A stretch of DNA of 64,000 nt from Planctomycetia bacterium. Lineage in GTDB: Bacteria > Planctomycetota > Planctomycetia > Pirellulales > UBA1268. Position numbers and translations under genes: made by a program. The stretch lies in contig JAPLNR010000070.1 of the NCBI GenBank assembly GCA_026401035.1, forward strand, positions 1-64,000, written 5' to 3'. How positions within the stretch are numbered: the stretch's first letter is position 1; every line of letters starts with the position of its first letter. A model generated the notes under the pieces. That model saw nothing but the letters and a program-made list of their open reading frames with translations, was not told the DNA's origin and did not search any database. Below, piece after piece: positions 1-8,067 of the stretch.

Positions 1-292
1 CGATTACAATCGCGTACGTCCGCATGGTGCTCTGGGCAACCGAACACCGTCGGAGTTCGCGCGGCCGGTAGATGGGCATGCCCATCTACCGGCCCTGCAT
101 AGCTAACAACCCGGCTGGTACCAAGTTGGGGGCAGCGTCAAGAGGGCAAAACCCTAACTTAAAAACTGGCGTCATTCATGGGGGCAGGTCACGTCAGGAC
201 ATGGACTGGGCGGAGGGCTCAGGAAAAACCCGAACCACTCCGCCCAGCTGCAACGCTGATATGTCAGACGCGGATGATGCTCCCCCGCTATC
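1..292. other. Gene-free left edge
   Basis: I find no convincing coding sequence here. Short open frames exist but have no recognisable content and no good ribosome-binding site. The one clear structure is the long palindrome at 63-94, listed separately. Confidence 0.5.
63..94. repeat. Perfect 32-bp palindrome
   Basis: Sixteen bases from 63 (GGCCGGTAGATGGGCA) are followed at once by their exact reverse complement, with no spacer; the centre is between 78 and 79. It could be a transcription-ending hairpin, a protein-binding site or a REP-like element. It has no T-run, so it is not a classical intrinsic terminator. Confidence 0.85.
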
Positions 293-706
293 TCAACGCA
301 GTCCAGCAGCCATCCCACGAGCGCCCTGCAGCATGCTCAGGAGAACGGCCGCACGAGGCGACAGAATGGTGAGCCCATACATCATCCCCGCCTGCCTCGT
401 CTTCGGTGGGGTGCTGATGAGGGCGGCCACCGGACTCACGCGCGGCGAAAGAACGCCGAGGCCGCTGAGTCGTCCAGCGGGCGTGCGGAGGCCGCCCTTT
501 TGGAACAGCAGCGCGGCGTTGCTCAGCCGAGGCGCGATCAGGCCAAGCGGGCTTGCCGTCGGAAGTCCAGGGAGGGGAGCCATTCCGGGGATGATGGGCT
601 TGTTGAGACGAGCCAAAAGGCCATTTGCTGCTTGCGCCGGGATGACCGATGACGCCACCAGAAACATGGCAATAAGGCCGAGAACGCTAACACGTTTACG
701 AATCAT
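293..706 (-). CDS. Small secreted hypothetical protein
   Basis: A 137-residue protein of no family I recognise. The start at 706 gives a textbook signal peptide: a positive MIRKR start, a hydrophobic stretch (VLGLIAMFLVASSVI) and an Ala-x-Ala cleavage site near residue 26. The mature part is rich in Ala, Pro, Leu and Gly, has no cysteine, and carries several PGMAPLPGLP-like runs, so it is probably flexible and extracytoplasmic. A start four codons upstream (718) is possible but would put acidic residue Glu before the charged n-region. It has no operon partner. The opposite strand is also open here, which is common at this GC content; the signal peptide decides the strand. Confidence 0.5.
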   Translation of the reverse strand: MIRKRVSVLGLIAMFLVASSVIPAQAANGLLARLNKPIIPGMAPLPGLPTASPLGLIAPRLSNAALLFQKGGLRTPAGRLSGLGVLSPRVSPVAALISTPPKTRQAGMMYGLTILSPRAAVLLSMLQGARGMAAGLR

Positions 707-924
707 GAGAGGCTCCAAGAAGGTGACAAGGATAGGTGTTGCACAGATACTCCCCGACAGGGCGTATTGCTGATTGGCGAGGGCATCTTGTTATGCAAGC
801 ACCGACGTTAGTTACCGCTCTGAGCGAAGCAACCTGAGGATCGCGGACCATAGGGTGGGGAACAGCACTCCGATGCCGGCGCATTCCACACAACCCGCAC
901 AATCCAGCCCCCGCGTCGCGTGAT

Positions 925-999
925 CTTGGCCACCGACGTGCCCGACTCGGCCTGCCTCAAAGCGAACGCGATCTGCTCCTCCGAAAAGTGCTTCGTTTT
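925..999 (-). pseudogene. IS3-family transposase OrfA fragment
   Basis: Read on the minus strand from 999 the sequence encodes KTKHFSEEQIAFALRQAESG followed by TSVAKITRR. This is the N-terminal helix-turn-helix start of the small OrfA protein of IS3/IS911-type elements, which normally begins M-K-x-(K/R)-(R/H)-F-(S/T)-E-E-Q-I. The start codon has become GAA-like sequence. After about 25 codons the similarity stops; no OrfB, no DDE domain and no terminal inverted repeats can be found nearby. It is a relic of an insertion sequence, fused to the end of the PIN-like remnant beside it. Confidence 0.7.
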
Positions 1000-1000
1000 C

Positions 1001-1297
1001 GCCTGCGCCGCAGGCTACGGCCGTCGCAAGCACGATGTCGTCATCGGAATCGGCGAGGATTACCGGGCCGATAACAGCAGGGCCGACAAGCTGCACGAGC
1101 GCGGCATATCCCTCGAACAGGTCCGCCGCGTCCATCCCCTGCTCAGCCAGTTGGGCAGCGAACTTCTTTCGAAACAGAACGTCGTGCAACTCGTCCAAGA
1201 GCGGCACGCTCGAAATGATCTGCGCCAGCGTCCTGAGCGGGCGGACGGGATCCTCGAGCGTCCAGCAGGCGTTGCCGGAATCGAAGTTGACCCCGAC
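1001..1297 (-). pseudogene. Truncated PIN-domain toxin remnant
   Basis: The frame contains SVPLLDELHDVLFRKKFA and, near its end, ADSDDDIVLATAVACGA. This is the pattern of the putative PIN-family toxins: a helix with (L)LDEL-x-x-V-L, then the acidic D-x-D-D-x-x-L-A-x-A motif. The expected last strand and final acidic residue are missing, because at 999 the sequence changes to an IS3 OrfA fragment in another frame. The N-terminal first strand, with its catalytic Asp, is only partly recognisable (VNFDSG). Upstream codons to 1375 are open but do not look like this family. I read it as a dead ribonuclease toxin with no antitoxin beside it. Confidence 0.5.
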
Positions 1298-1429
1298 GAA
1301 CTCGGGGCCGGCCGAGCATCCAGGCGATCGCCGTCGCGTGAAGGATAGCCTTGTCAATAGAACACCCGCAACCATATGCCGGCTGATGGGCCGCTCGTGA
1401 GCGACGTGGCCCTAGCCTCCCAAGCGTCG

Positions 1430-2749
1430 TCACACGATCCGCGCGAGCACGAGCACGCCCACGAGGCCGACGATCGACACGATCGTCTCCATCGCCGTCC
1501 AGCAGCGGAAGGTGTCGAGGATGCTGGCGCTAAAGTATTCCTTGAAGAGCCAAAAGCCCGCGTCGTTGACGTGTGAGCAGGCGAGGCTGCCCGCGCCCAC
1601 CGCCAGCACCATGAGGTTGGGATCGACGCCCTGGGCCGGATCGGCCACCAAGGGCGCGAGGATGCTCGCCGCCGTCAGGCCCGCCACTGTCGCCGAGCCG
1701 ACGCACACGCGGATCGCCACCGTCAGCAGCCAGGCCAGCAGAAGCGGGTCGAGGGCCAGGCCCTCGAAGGCCGCCGCGATCTGCTTGTCGACGCCCGTCG
1801 AGACGAGCACCTCCTTGAACGGCCCCGCTCCCGCCACGACCAGAAGCACGGGGCCGACGTCGGCAAGCGCGGCTCCATACGTGGCCATCACCGCGGCCAG
1901 CGGCCTGCCGCGGGCGGTGCCGAGGGTCACGGCCGCCACGGCGAGCGTGAGCAGCATCACGATGTCGGGGTGCGTAATGAACCGCAGCAGCGGCAGAGCC
2001 GCGGCCGTCTGCGGCGCGGCGATCTCGACCGCCGTCGAGCCCACGAGCAAGAGCGCCGGCAGGAGCGACGTGAGCAGGCTCGTCCAAATACCCGGCAGCT
2101 GATCTTCTGGCAATTCCCGGGCCGAAAGCCCGGGCAGCGGATGGGCGTCGATGTTGCGGAGGAACCGTGCGAACACGGGCCCGGCGAGGATGAGCGCAGG
2201 CACGGCGACGATCGTGCCATAGAGCAAGGTCAGGCCGAGGCTCGCGTCGAACTGCTTTACAAGCCCGGCGGGCGCCGGGTGCGGCGGCAGCAGGCCGTGG
2301 GCCACGCTCAGGGCCGCGAGCGCCGGCACCGCAACGGCCACGGCCGGCAGGCCGAAGCGGCCGCTGATCGCAAACACGATCGGCACGAGCAGCACGAAGC
2401 CGACGTTGTAGAAGAGTGGGATGCCGACGATAAAGCCGGTCGCCGCCATCGCCCAGGCGATCCGCGACGTGCCGAAGAGCCCGACGAGCGTCGTGGCAAT
2501 CCGCTGGGCGGCGCCCGAGTCCACCACCAGCCTGCCGAGCATCGCCCCGGCGGCGATCACGATCGTCAGGCCCCCGAGAATGCTTCCCAGCCCCTTCTGC
2601 ACGAGCGGCGGTACGTCGGCCGGCGGCACGCCGAGCGCGATCGCCATGCCGATCGACACCGCAAGAAAGGCGAGGAACGGATTGACCTTGGCGATGGCCA
2701 CGAGCGCCACGAGGGCCGCAATGGCGGTGGCGACGATGAGGATGGTCAT
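1430..2749 (-). CDS. gntP: Gluconate:H+ symporter, GntP family
   Basis: A 439-residue inner-membrane protein with about twelve hydrophobic segments, the usual length for GntP/GntT permeases. It starts with a hydrophobic helix (MTILIVATAIAALVALVAIA) at 2749; a frame extension to 2812 lacks membrane character and overlaps gntK. Family-typical parts are the N-terminal NPFLAFL stretch, GIPLFYNVGFVLLVPI, the LLPPHPAP motif and the C-terminal HVNDAGFW-(L)FKEYF segment. It imports gluconate or a related sugar acid with protons. It is divergent from the gluconokinase gene, with 30 bases between the starts. The two genes form an uptake-and-phosphorylation pair, and the short gap must hold signals for both directions. 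Confidence 0.92.
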   Translation of the reverse strand: MTILIVATAIAALVALVAIAKVNPFLAFLAVSIGMAIALGVPPADVPPLVQKGLGSILGGLTIVIAAGAMLGRLVVDSGAAQRIATTLVGLFGTSRIAWAMAATGFIVGIPLFYNVGFVLLVPIVFAISGRFGLPAVAVAVPALAALSVAHGLLPPHPAPAGLVKQFDASLGLTLLYGTIVAVPALILAGPVFARFLRNIDAHPLPGLSARELPEDQLPGIWTSLLTSLLPALLLVGSTAVEIAAPQTAAALPLLRFITHPDIVMLLTLAVAAVTLGTARGRPLAAVMATYGAALADVGPVLLVVAGAGPFKEVLVSTGVDKQIAAAFEGLALDPLLLAWLLTVAIRVCVGSATVAGLTAASILAPLVADPAQGVDPNLMVLAVGAGSLACSHVNDAGFWLFKEYFSASILDTFRCWTAMETIVSIVGLVGVLVLARIV

Positions 2750-2779
2750 GAATCGGGGTGCTCTCGGTAAGATTGTGTC

Positions 2780-3316
2780 ATGACTGACCCAGATGTCCAA
2801 GCCGACGAGCACGATTTAAGCCCACGCGCACTCGTGGTGATGGGCGTATGCGGTGCCGGCAAGACGGAGATCGGGCGGCGGCTCGCCGAGACGCTGCGAT
2901 GGGGCTTCCTGGACGCCGACGATTTTCATCCGCCGGCCAACGTCGAGAAGATGCGAGCGGGTACGCCGCTTACCGATGCCGACCGCTGGCCGTGGCTCGA
3001 CGCGCTGGCAGCATTGCTACGGGATGCGACTGCCGGCCGCGGCAATACGGTCTTGGCCTGCTCCGCCCTGGCCCGCCGCTACCGCGACCGGCTTGGCCTG
3101 CCCCATCCGCGCATCCGTCTCGTGCACCTCGACGACCCGAGCGGCGTTATTCGCCAGCGTATGGAACGACGGGCCGGGCACTTCATGCCGACCGCGTTGC
3201 TCGAGAGCCAACTGGCCCTGCTTGAACGGCCGACTGCGGACGAGCGGCCGATCGTGGTCGATGTGGCGAGCGAGCCCGATGCGATCGTTCGCTCGATCCT
3301 GGCGTCGCTCGACTGA
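2780..3316 (+). CDS. gntK: Gluconokinase, thermoresistant (GntK) type
   Basis: A 178-residue P-loop kinase that phosphorylates D-gluconate to 6-phosphogluconate in the cytoplasm. The Walker A motif GVCGAGKT lies at residues 22-29. It is followed by the family motifs FLDADDFHPPANVEKM, GTPLTDADRWPWL and CSALARRYRDRL, and a lid region with GHFMP. The length matches the family. About ten residues before the core (DPDVQADEHDL) are extra and probably disordered. A TAAGAT box at 2768-2773 is near the right distance for transcription to begin almost at the ATG, so the message may be leaderless. It is divergent from gntP. Confidence 0.95.
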   Translation: MTDPDVQADEHDLSPRALVVMGVCGAGKTEIGRRLAETLRWGFLDADDFHPPANVEKMRAGTPLTDADRWPWLDALAALLRDATAGRGNTVLACSALARRYRDRLGLPHPRIRLVHLDDPSGVIRQRMERRAGHFMPTALLESQLALLERPTADERPIVVDVASEPDAIVRSILASLD

Positions 3317-4114
3317 TGCCAGCGAAGGCTAGGCTCGTACAGCGTTGCGACAAAACCGGAAACGACGAACGCAAGAGTCCAACTCCGGGTTGGAGCAGAC
3401 TCATCAAGGAACAAACGTCGGGGCGACACCCGACAGGCCACGTATAACCGGGGCCCCTTCGACATCGCCACCCTGGCTATCTTCCCCGAATACATCGAAT
3501 TCGATGGCGGGGAAGTGCTGCGGCTGGTGGTCGAAGGTGCCGCCGGGAGAACGGTCGCATGATGGCCCGCACCTACCTCGAGACCCAGGGCCGGCTCTGG
3601 CCTGACCTCGTCGGAACAGCCGCGGTGCCGGCGGCCGACCCCGCCACGATCGCGGCCAGGGCCAACGACTTCGAGCGGCGGCACAGGTGCTCAAGGCCCT
3701 CGTGGGTGACGTCGTCATCCAAAAGCAACACGTCGATGGATACGAAAACCCCCAGATAGTCGCCGGGTTCACGATCAACGCCATTCCCGCCATGGCGATC
3801 CTCGGCCGCAGATCGGGTGCATCCGACGGCGACTCTGTCTCGCCACACCTTCAGAGCGATCATCCGTCAAAAGCAGACCGGCCATCGCTCGGCGGAGACG
3901 TGACCGTCACGTTGGCATACAAGCCCGGTGGTAGCCAACGCCGCACCGAAGATGACGGGGTGTGAAGCCCTCGACCCCAGGGCCACGTTCATAGTCGGGG
4001 CGGCAATGGCCGCCCCGGCTATGCGGGCCGGCCGCAGGTGGCTGGCTGATCGACTAGGAGGCGGCTCCTGACGCACTGTACAATCCTGTGCGATGAGTCT
4101 TAAGGAGGTTTCAC
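3317..4114. other. Decayed coding region between gntK and the TA genes
   Basis: No intact gene is visible in these 800 bases, but protein-like fragments remain on the plus strand in different frames. One around 3440-3560 reads YNRGPFDIATLAIFPEYIEF. Another around 3640-3790 reads AAQVLKALVGDVVIQ and then QIVAGFTINAIP, after a probable frameshift near 3680. The second resembles the C-terminal end of large serine recombinases, but I hold this weakly. Just before the next gene are a TACAAT box (4079-4084) and a short inverted repeat AGGAG-GCGG-CTCCT (4056-4069), which may be promoter and operator for the following TA pair. Confidence 0.35.
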
Positions 4115-4438
4115 GTGGCGACCGCTGACACATACCCGCATATCGGCCTCGCGACCGACGGCAAGGCCGTGATCGAGGGCACTCGGTACACCGTCGAGCA
4201 CATCGCCGCGGAGCAGTATTTCTACGGCTGGTCTGCCGAGGAGATTCTGCGCCAGCATCCGGACCTGCGGCCCGCCGAAGTCTATGCCGCACTCGCCTAT
4301 TTTCACGATCACCACGACAGCATCGTGGCGGCCATCGAGGCCGGCAAAGCTCGGGCTGAGCAGGCCCGCGGGCCGGAGTCTGTCTCACGCGACGAGCTTA
4401 TCCGGCGCCGTGCCGCGGCTCGCGGTCACAACGGGTGA
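4115..4438 (+). CDS. DUF433 antitoxin
   Basis: A 107-residue protein of the DUF433 family, small helix-turn-helix proteins that pair with DUF5615 PIN-like toxins. The core has the expected order: HIGLATDGKAVIEGTRYTVE, then HIAAEQYFYGWSAEEILRQH and PDLRPAEVYAALAYFHDHHD. The charged C-terminal tail (REELIRR-like) probably wraps the toxin. It starts with GTG at 4115, fixed by a near-perfect Shine-Dalgarno AAGGAGGT at 4102-4109. The stop overlaps the start of the next gene. By analogy with other TA operons it probably represses its own promoter. Unlike the genes further right, it looks intact. Confidence 0.88.
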   Translation: MATADTYPHIGLATDGKAVIEGTRYTVEHIAAEQYFYGWSAEEILRQHPDLRPAEVYAALAYFHDHHDSIVAAIEAGKARAEQARGPESVSRDELIRRRAAARGHNG

Positions 4439-4794
4439 TTCAACCTATGCCGCTGGCTGTTTACATGGACGTGCATGTGCCAGCCAGCGTTTCGGCGGGC
4501 CTACGTCGAAAGCAGATCGATGTCCGCACAGCCCAAGACGACTCGGCGGGACGGACGTCAGACGACGAGTTGCTCACACGGGCGACGGCCCTCGGGCGGG
4601 TCTTGCTCACGCAGGACGCCGACTTTCTCGAAATCGCGGCGCGGTGGCAGCGGCAAGGCATCGCCTTCAGCGGGATTCTGTTCGCGCCCCAGGGCACGCC
4701 TATCGGACGGCTGATCGAGGACGCCGAGCTCTGCCTGGCGGGCATGACAGCGGACGAGTTTCGCAACCGCATGGTTCATCTCCCGTTGCGATAG
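4435..4794 (+). CDS. DUF5615 PIN-like toxin
   Basis: About 119 residues of the DUF5615 family, a compact PIN-like nuclease fold. The acidic residues expected for metal binding are present: VYMDVHV near the start, TAQDDSAGRTSDDELL in the middle and LTQDADFLEIA near residue 60-70. A C-terminal helix follows. The GTG at 4435 overlaps the DUF433 stop (GTGA); the ATG at 4447 (MPLAVYMD) is an alternative start closer to the conserved fold. With the upstream gene it forms a complete DUF433/DUF5615 TA pair. Target RNA is not predictable from sequence. Confidence 0.85.
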   Translation: MIQPMPLAVYMDVHVPASVSAGLRRKQIDVRTAQDDSAGRTSDDELLTRATALGRVLLTQDADFLEIAARWQRQGIAFSGILFAPQGTPIGRLIEDAELCLAGMTADEFRNRMVHLPLR

Positions 4795-4822
4795 CCGCCG
4801 GAATTCCCTCGTCCCAGGGACT

Positions 4823-4849
4823 ATCCAACCGTCACCATGTGGGAGTTCC
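4823..4849 (+). repeat. 27-bp direct repeat, left copy
   Basis: ATCCAACCGTCACCATGTGG and the next seven bases recur at 7888-7914 in the same orientation with two mismatches. The two copies bracket both AbiE modules, so they may mark a past duplication or the edges of a transferred block. Confidence 0.65.
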
Positions 4850-4873
4850 TAAGAAACAAGTCCAACCGATCAG

Positions 4874-4915
4874 TCGGGGCGACAGGATTTCAACCTGCGA
4901 CCTCTTGAACCCCAG
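4874..4915 (-). repeat. tRNA-Pro 3'-end duplicate (outer att-like site)
   Basis: The 42 bases match the 3' part of the tRNA-Pro gene at 9102-9143 with two mismatches, in the same orientation. The match covers the acceptor 3' strand, T-arm, variable loop and part of the anticodon arm. Such tRNA-end duplicates are typical of att sites left by tyrosine-recombinase integration. No integrase gene is present between here and the tRNA. Confidence 0.8.
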
Positions 4916-5075
4916 CCGCTTCCGGCCGGGTTCGTTCGAAATCCTGAAACCCCTACTTTTCTGCAGCGTAACGCATCGCGCGCGAATGTGCACACTTTCG
5001 ATCCTTTGACCCTTTTCATGCATCGTGTGCACGTTTATTGGGTCAACTATCGAGGGGTGATTGAGCCGACGTCGC

Positions 5076-5795
5076 TCACAACAGTGGTCGCAATTGGGAC
5101 AGGCGACCTTTAATGACCTTCCAACCCGGGGCATCCCCGTAGCACAGCAGGCTGGATTGCTCCTCGTAATTTCGAGCAAGTACTTGCTCGAGTGCCTGGT
5201 CGGGAAACAACGCATCGCTCGATTGAAGGTTCATCCCCGACGGCGGGATGAAGTCGCGGGCGTAGAACGCCTCACTGATTCGCGCGTAGTCGGCCTTTAT
5301 CGCCGCGTACTCGTCCGACCTGAGCATTGCCAAAACCTCCGGCCTCTCCGCAAGGCAGTAGAGGTCGTAGTAGTGGCGGGCATACGAGCCAAGCGGCTCA
5401 CCGGTCTGCTTCAGGATTTCGACCTTGGCGTGAATGGCGAACAGCTTTTCAACGAAGGTGCGACGAAAGTGAAGCAGAAGCATCTCGAAAGGCTGTTCGT
5501 CATCACATCCGAGGGTCGTGCCTGTCTCGCGGAGAAATTCACCGACGAAGGAAGCGATCTGCCGCCGCTCCGTCGGCGCCTTGCCGCTTGCGACCATCGT
5601 TTCAACGAGAACCCCCGGCGAGAGGCCACCGATCTCGGGAATACGCTCGTCGTACAAGAAGCGATCGGCCCGCTTCAGACCCTTGCTCGTCGTGCTCTGA
5701 TCTTTACTGAAGGCAAGGCCGGGATGCTGATCGATGGCGTTCCGTATCGCCCGCAGGATCGCCTGACCGAAATCAGGATGCTGAAACAGACGCAC
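5076..5795 (-). CDS. AbiEii-type nucleotidyltransferase toxin, core-deleted
   Basis: The 239-residue protein has recognisable ends of an AbiEii toxin: the start MRLFQHPDF, a middle PGVLVETMVASGKAPTERRQ, and the C-terminal EMLLLHFRRTFVEKLFAIHA followed by RHYYDLYCL. Full-length relatives are nearer 300 residues. The catalytic G-G-(T/S)-x-L ... D-x-D segment should lie between residues 25 and 110. Here only KDQSTTSKGLKRADRF remains, without the two glycines and without the D-x-D pair, and about 80 residues seem to be lost in frame. It is therefore probably inactive as a transferase, though still translatable. It overlaps the end of its antitoxin gene by 23 bases. Confidence 0.75.
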   Translation of the reverse strand: MRLFQHPDFGQAILRAIRNAIDQHPGLAFSKDQSTTSKGLKRADRFLYDERIPEIGGLSPGVLVETMVASGKAPTERRQIASFVGEFLRETGTTLGCDDEQPFEMLLLHFRRTFVEKLFAIHAKVEILKQTGEPLGSYARHYYDLYCLAERPEVLAMLRSDEYAAIKADYARISEAFYARDFIPPSGMNLQSSDALFPDQALEQVLARNYEEQSSLLCYGDAPGWKVIKGRLSQLRPLL

Positions 5796-6558
5796 GCGAC
5801 CTCTTCAGTCGAGCCTGCCATTCAGCTGCATGCTTTAGGGCGGCCAGCTTTCCGAAATCAAATTTCGACAACGCGTTCAGGGTACTTCGCAGCCGCGTGA
5901 GCTCCCGGGGCGACCGCCTCAACTGCTGCCCTATCGCACCCAGCATGGCGCGCACCCTCGGCGGCTCGGACGCCGCCACACGGTACAGCCTGACGAACCG
6001 ACCTGGTTTGTTGACGACCGCCAGCAGGCGCCTGACGGTTTCATCGGCCGAAAGCTCGCTGGTTGAGCCGCGCTGCCGCAAAACCTCCAAGATCACGGCA
6101 TTCTCAGCATCGAGCAACCGCCACGATTCCGGTCGCCGGGTACGGATGACGGTTTGCTTGCCCACGATCAGACGGGGCAGGCTCCCGCCGGTAGTGGCGA
6201 TTTCGGGGCGCAATGGCTGCTGCGTGGTGAGCCCAAGCATGCTGGCCGCGGCGTACCCCGACGGAAAAACCTTCCGACCAGCAATCGGCAGACTCTGCAC
6301 CATCGCCGGGCTTGGCAGGCTGGGGCCGAATGCCGTCTCCCGACCGCGATAGTAAAGGCCTTTGCCTAGCCGCTGCAGCAATCCCTGCCGGGAAAGTCGC
6401 GACAGGGCCTGAGCGATTGCCTGCGCGGTCCATGCCCGGTCGGCACTCTGAAAATCAGTAGCTCGCCACACTCGCTCGCCACCCCCCTCGATCCGAGACC
6501 GAATACGGCCCACGATTGATCGCTGGCGGATTCCGGCTGTGGCGGCACGAGTGCTCAT
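5773..6558 (-). CDS. AbiEi/DUF6088-type antitoxin
   Basis: A 261-residue antitoxin of the type IV AbiE class. The N-terminal part is a winged helix: a first helix SIVGRIRSRIEGGGERVW, then ALSRLSRQGLLQRLGKGLYY, the usual wing ending in G-x-Y. The rest is the antitoxin domain, which counteracts the partner without a stable complex in the AbiE systems studied. The start at 6558 is preferred (ATGAGC after GAAAG); 6564 is also possible. The inverted repeat at 6588-6617 lies about 30-60 bases upstream and fits the known autorepression of AbiEi. The length and domains look complete, unlike the partner toxin. Confidence 0.82.
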   Translation of the reverse strand: MSTRAATAGIRQRSIVGRIRSRIEGGGERVWRATDFQSADRAWTAQAIAQALSRLSRQGLLQRLGKGLYYRGRETAFGPSLPSPAMVQSLPIAGRKVFPSGYAAASMLGLTTQQPLRPEIATTGGSLPRLIVGKQTVIRTRRPESWRLLDAENAVILEVLRQRGSTSELSADETVRRLLAVVNKPGRFVRLYRVAASEPPRVRAMLGAIGQQLRRSPRELTRLRSTLNALSKFDFGKLAALKHAAEWQARLKRSRASVSAS

Positions 6559-6587
6559 GTCCATACTTTCGGCCAACCCGGCCTGTG

Positions 6588-6617
6588 TGTCAAGTTTTTT
6601 TGCAATAAAACTTGACA
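6588..6617. promoter_or_regulatory. Inverted-repeat operator before AbiEi
   Basis: TGTCAAGTTTT (6588-6598) is mirrored exactly by AAAACTTGACA (6607-6617) across an 8-base AT-rich spacer. The left arm read on the minus strand supplies a consensus -35 box TTGACA for the antitoxin gene starting at 6558. This is the expected layout of an AbiEi-repressed promoter; the binding itself is inference. Confidence 0.75.
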
Positions 6618-6682
6618 TTCTGGCCTACGACCGCAGGGAGGCCGCAAGAAGGCTGCGGAAAACCCGGCCCAAGAGTTGATTC

Positions 6683-6712
6683 TGTAAGAAAAGCGTGCTA
6701 CTTTTTCTTACA
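6683..6712. promoter_or_regulatory. Inverted-repeat operator before the second antitoxin
   Basis: TGTAAGAAAA (6683-6692) and TTTTCTTACA (6703-6712) form a 10-bp perfect inverted repeat that runs into the ATG of the antitoxin at 6712. It has the same design as the repeat at 6588 but a different sequence, so the two modules are probably regulated separately. Confidence 0.7.
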
Positions 6713-7002
6713 TGGCAGGTCGTCAGAAGTCGCCAGAATCGCTCGACGCGAGAATCCTCGCCGCCCTCCGGCGCCGGGGCAGGGGATGCGTCGTTGTGCC
6801 TTCGGATTTTCTCGACCTCGGAAACCGAAGGGCCATCGACGTTGCCCTGCACAGGCTTGTTCGTGCGGGGTCGATCCGCCGGCTGGCCCATCTGAAGCGA
6901 ACGCTCCCTGCTGCGGAACGGCGGAAGCTTCTCGATGATCTTCGCCTGGCGCCCACATGGATGCATCCCATCTTTCATGACCTCGCGGCGTCCCGGACAT
7001 GA
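6712..7002 (+). CDS. DUF6088/AbiEi-like antitoxin, internally deleted
   Basis: The 96-residue product keeps both ends of a roughly 200-residue DUF6088 antitoxin. The front is the winged-helix start SLDARILAALRRRGRGCVVV, then the helix NRRAIDVALHRLVRAGSIRR. Straight after IRRLA, where G-(L/Y)-Y-D should follow, the frame jumps to a typical tail, HLKRTLPAAERRKLLDDLRL and MHPIFHDLA. About 100 residues of the middle are gone without loss of frame. It starts immediately after the operator and its stop overlaps the toxin ATG (ATGA). It might still bind DNA, but probably cannot neutralise a toxin. Confidence 0.72.
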   Translation: MAGRQKSPESLDARILAALRRRGRGCVVVPSDFLDLGNRRAIDVALHRLVRAGSIRRLAHLKRTLPAAERRKLLDDLRLAPTWMHPIFHDLAASRT

Positions 7003-7846
7003 GACTCTCGTTCCTCGAGCTTCCGGGCCGCGAACGCCGGCTCTATTTCGAGCAGGCAGCCGCAAGGCGAGGCCTGTCTGCCGTCGTCTTGGAAAAGGAC
7101 TTCTGACGAGCCGCAACCAAGCCGACAAATGGATGACGCGCGCCGAGGCGGCCTGTGCAAAGGCGGTGCAGGAACAGCTCAAGCCGACTCTCGAGGCCGA
7201 GGCGAAACATGTTCTCGGCGAACCTGAACGCGGGGCCTGGTTCGAGTACGCAGCCGACCCGACCAGCGGTGCGCCGAATCTGCTTTTCCACTACCCTTCT
7301 CACCAGCCGACGGGCTTCGACTACCTGCGACGTGCCGTGAAGCTCGAGTTCGGCTCCCTGACGGACCAGCAGCCGGTCGGGCGTCATGCCATCACGCCGT
7401 GGCTTCTTGACGCCTTTCCCGCCGCGATGCCCGATTGGCAATGCGACGTCGTGGCTCTGGGCATCGACCGGACGTTCTGGGAGAAGGCTACGATCCTCCA
7501 CGCGGAGCATCATCGCCCCGCTGGCAAGGCAACGCCTGACCGGTTTTCGCGTCATTACGCCGATGTCGCGGCCCTCGCACGTCACCCCGCGACGCAAGGC
7601 ACAATCGCCGACCTCAAAACCTGCGAACGGGTCGTGGGCTGGAAACGGCTGTTCTTCGGCAGTGCTTGGGCGAACTACGAAACCGCACGGCCCGGCTCAT
7701 TTCACCTACTGCCCAGCGATGAGCGACTGCCGGCCCTGCGTCGCGACTTCGCGGCGATGCGAGACATGTGCCTCGCGGAGCCCCCGTCCTTCGATGCGGT
7801 GCTCGCGACACTGTCGGCCCTGGAACGCCGGCTCAACGAGTTTTGA
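6999..7846 (+). pseudogene. AbiEii toxin pseudogene (core deleted, frame broken)
   Basis: The true start is ATG 6999, overlapping the antitoxin stop. It reads MRLSFLELPGRERRLYFEQA and continues to VVLEKDF, the normal AbiEii start, then hits a TGA at 7104-7106. Codons resembling the second half resume in a different frame around 7110: ADKWMTRAEAACAKAV, then FDYLRRAVKLEFGSLTDQQP, FWEKATILHAEHHRP, DRFSRHYADVAAL and the final helix. The segment between, which should hold the G-G-(T/S) and D-x-D catalytic motifs, is missing. The gene is therefore dead twice: frameshifted and lacking its active site. The downstream part is open from 6935 in its own frame, but that leader is not protein-like. Confidence 0.82.
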
Positions 7847-8067
7847 ACCGTTTGACGGCTGGCTCCCACCAGCCCCAGATGAACATGATCCAACGGTCAC
7901 CATGTGGGAGTACCGAACCCCGCACTCATAACCGACGCCCACCCTTGGCGGCAATCACCGTCCGGCGGCCGAGCAAAGACCGGATGAGGTGGGCCCCGGA
8001 TTTCGGGCGGCTTGATATGGTTGTCAGTCGTCGCGCCAAAACCGGCCACCGTGATTCTGCTTGAACA
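7847..8067. other. Spacer holding the right copy of the 27-bp repeat
   Basis: No gene is visible. Positions 7888-7914 are the second copy of the direct repeat found at 4823-4849 (25 of 27 bases the same). The rest has no feature I recognise. Confidence 0.5.

Noticed and set aside
4874-4915. A second tRNA gene
   Set aside because: Only the 3' half is present here and at 8548; no acceptor 5' strand or D-arm can be found, so no tRNA can fold.
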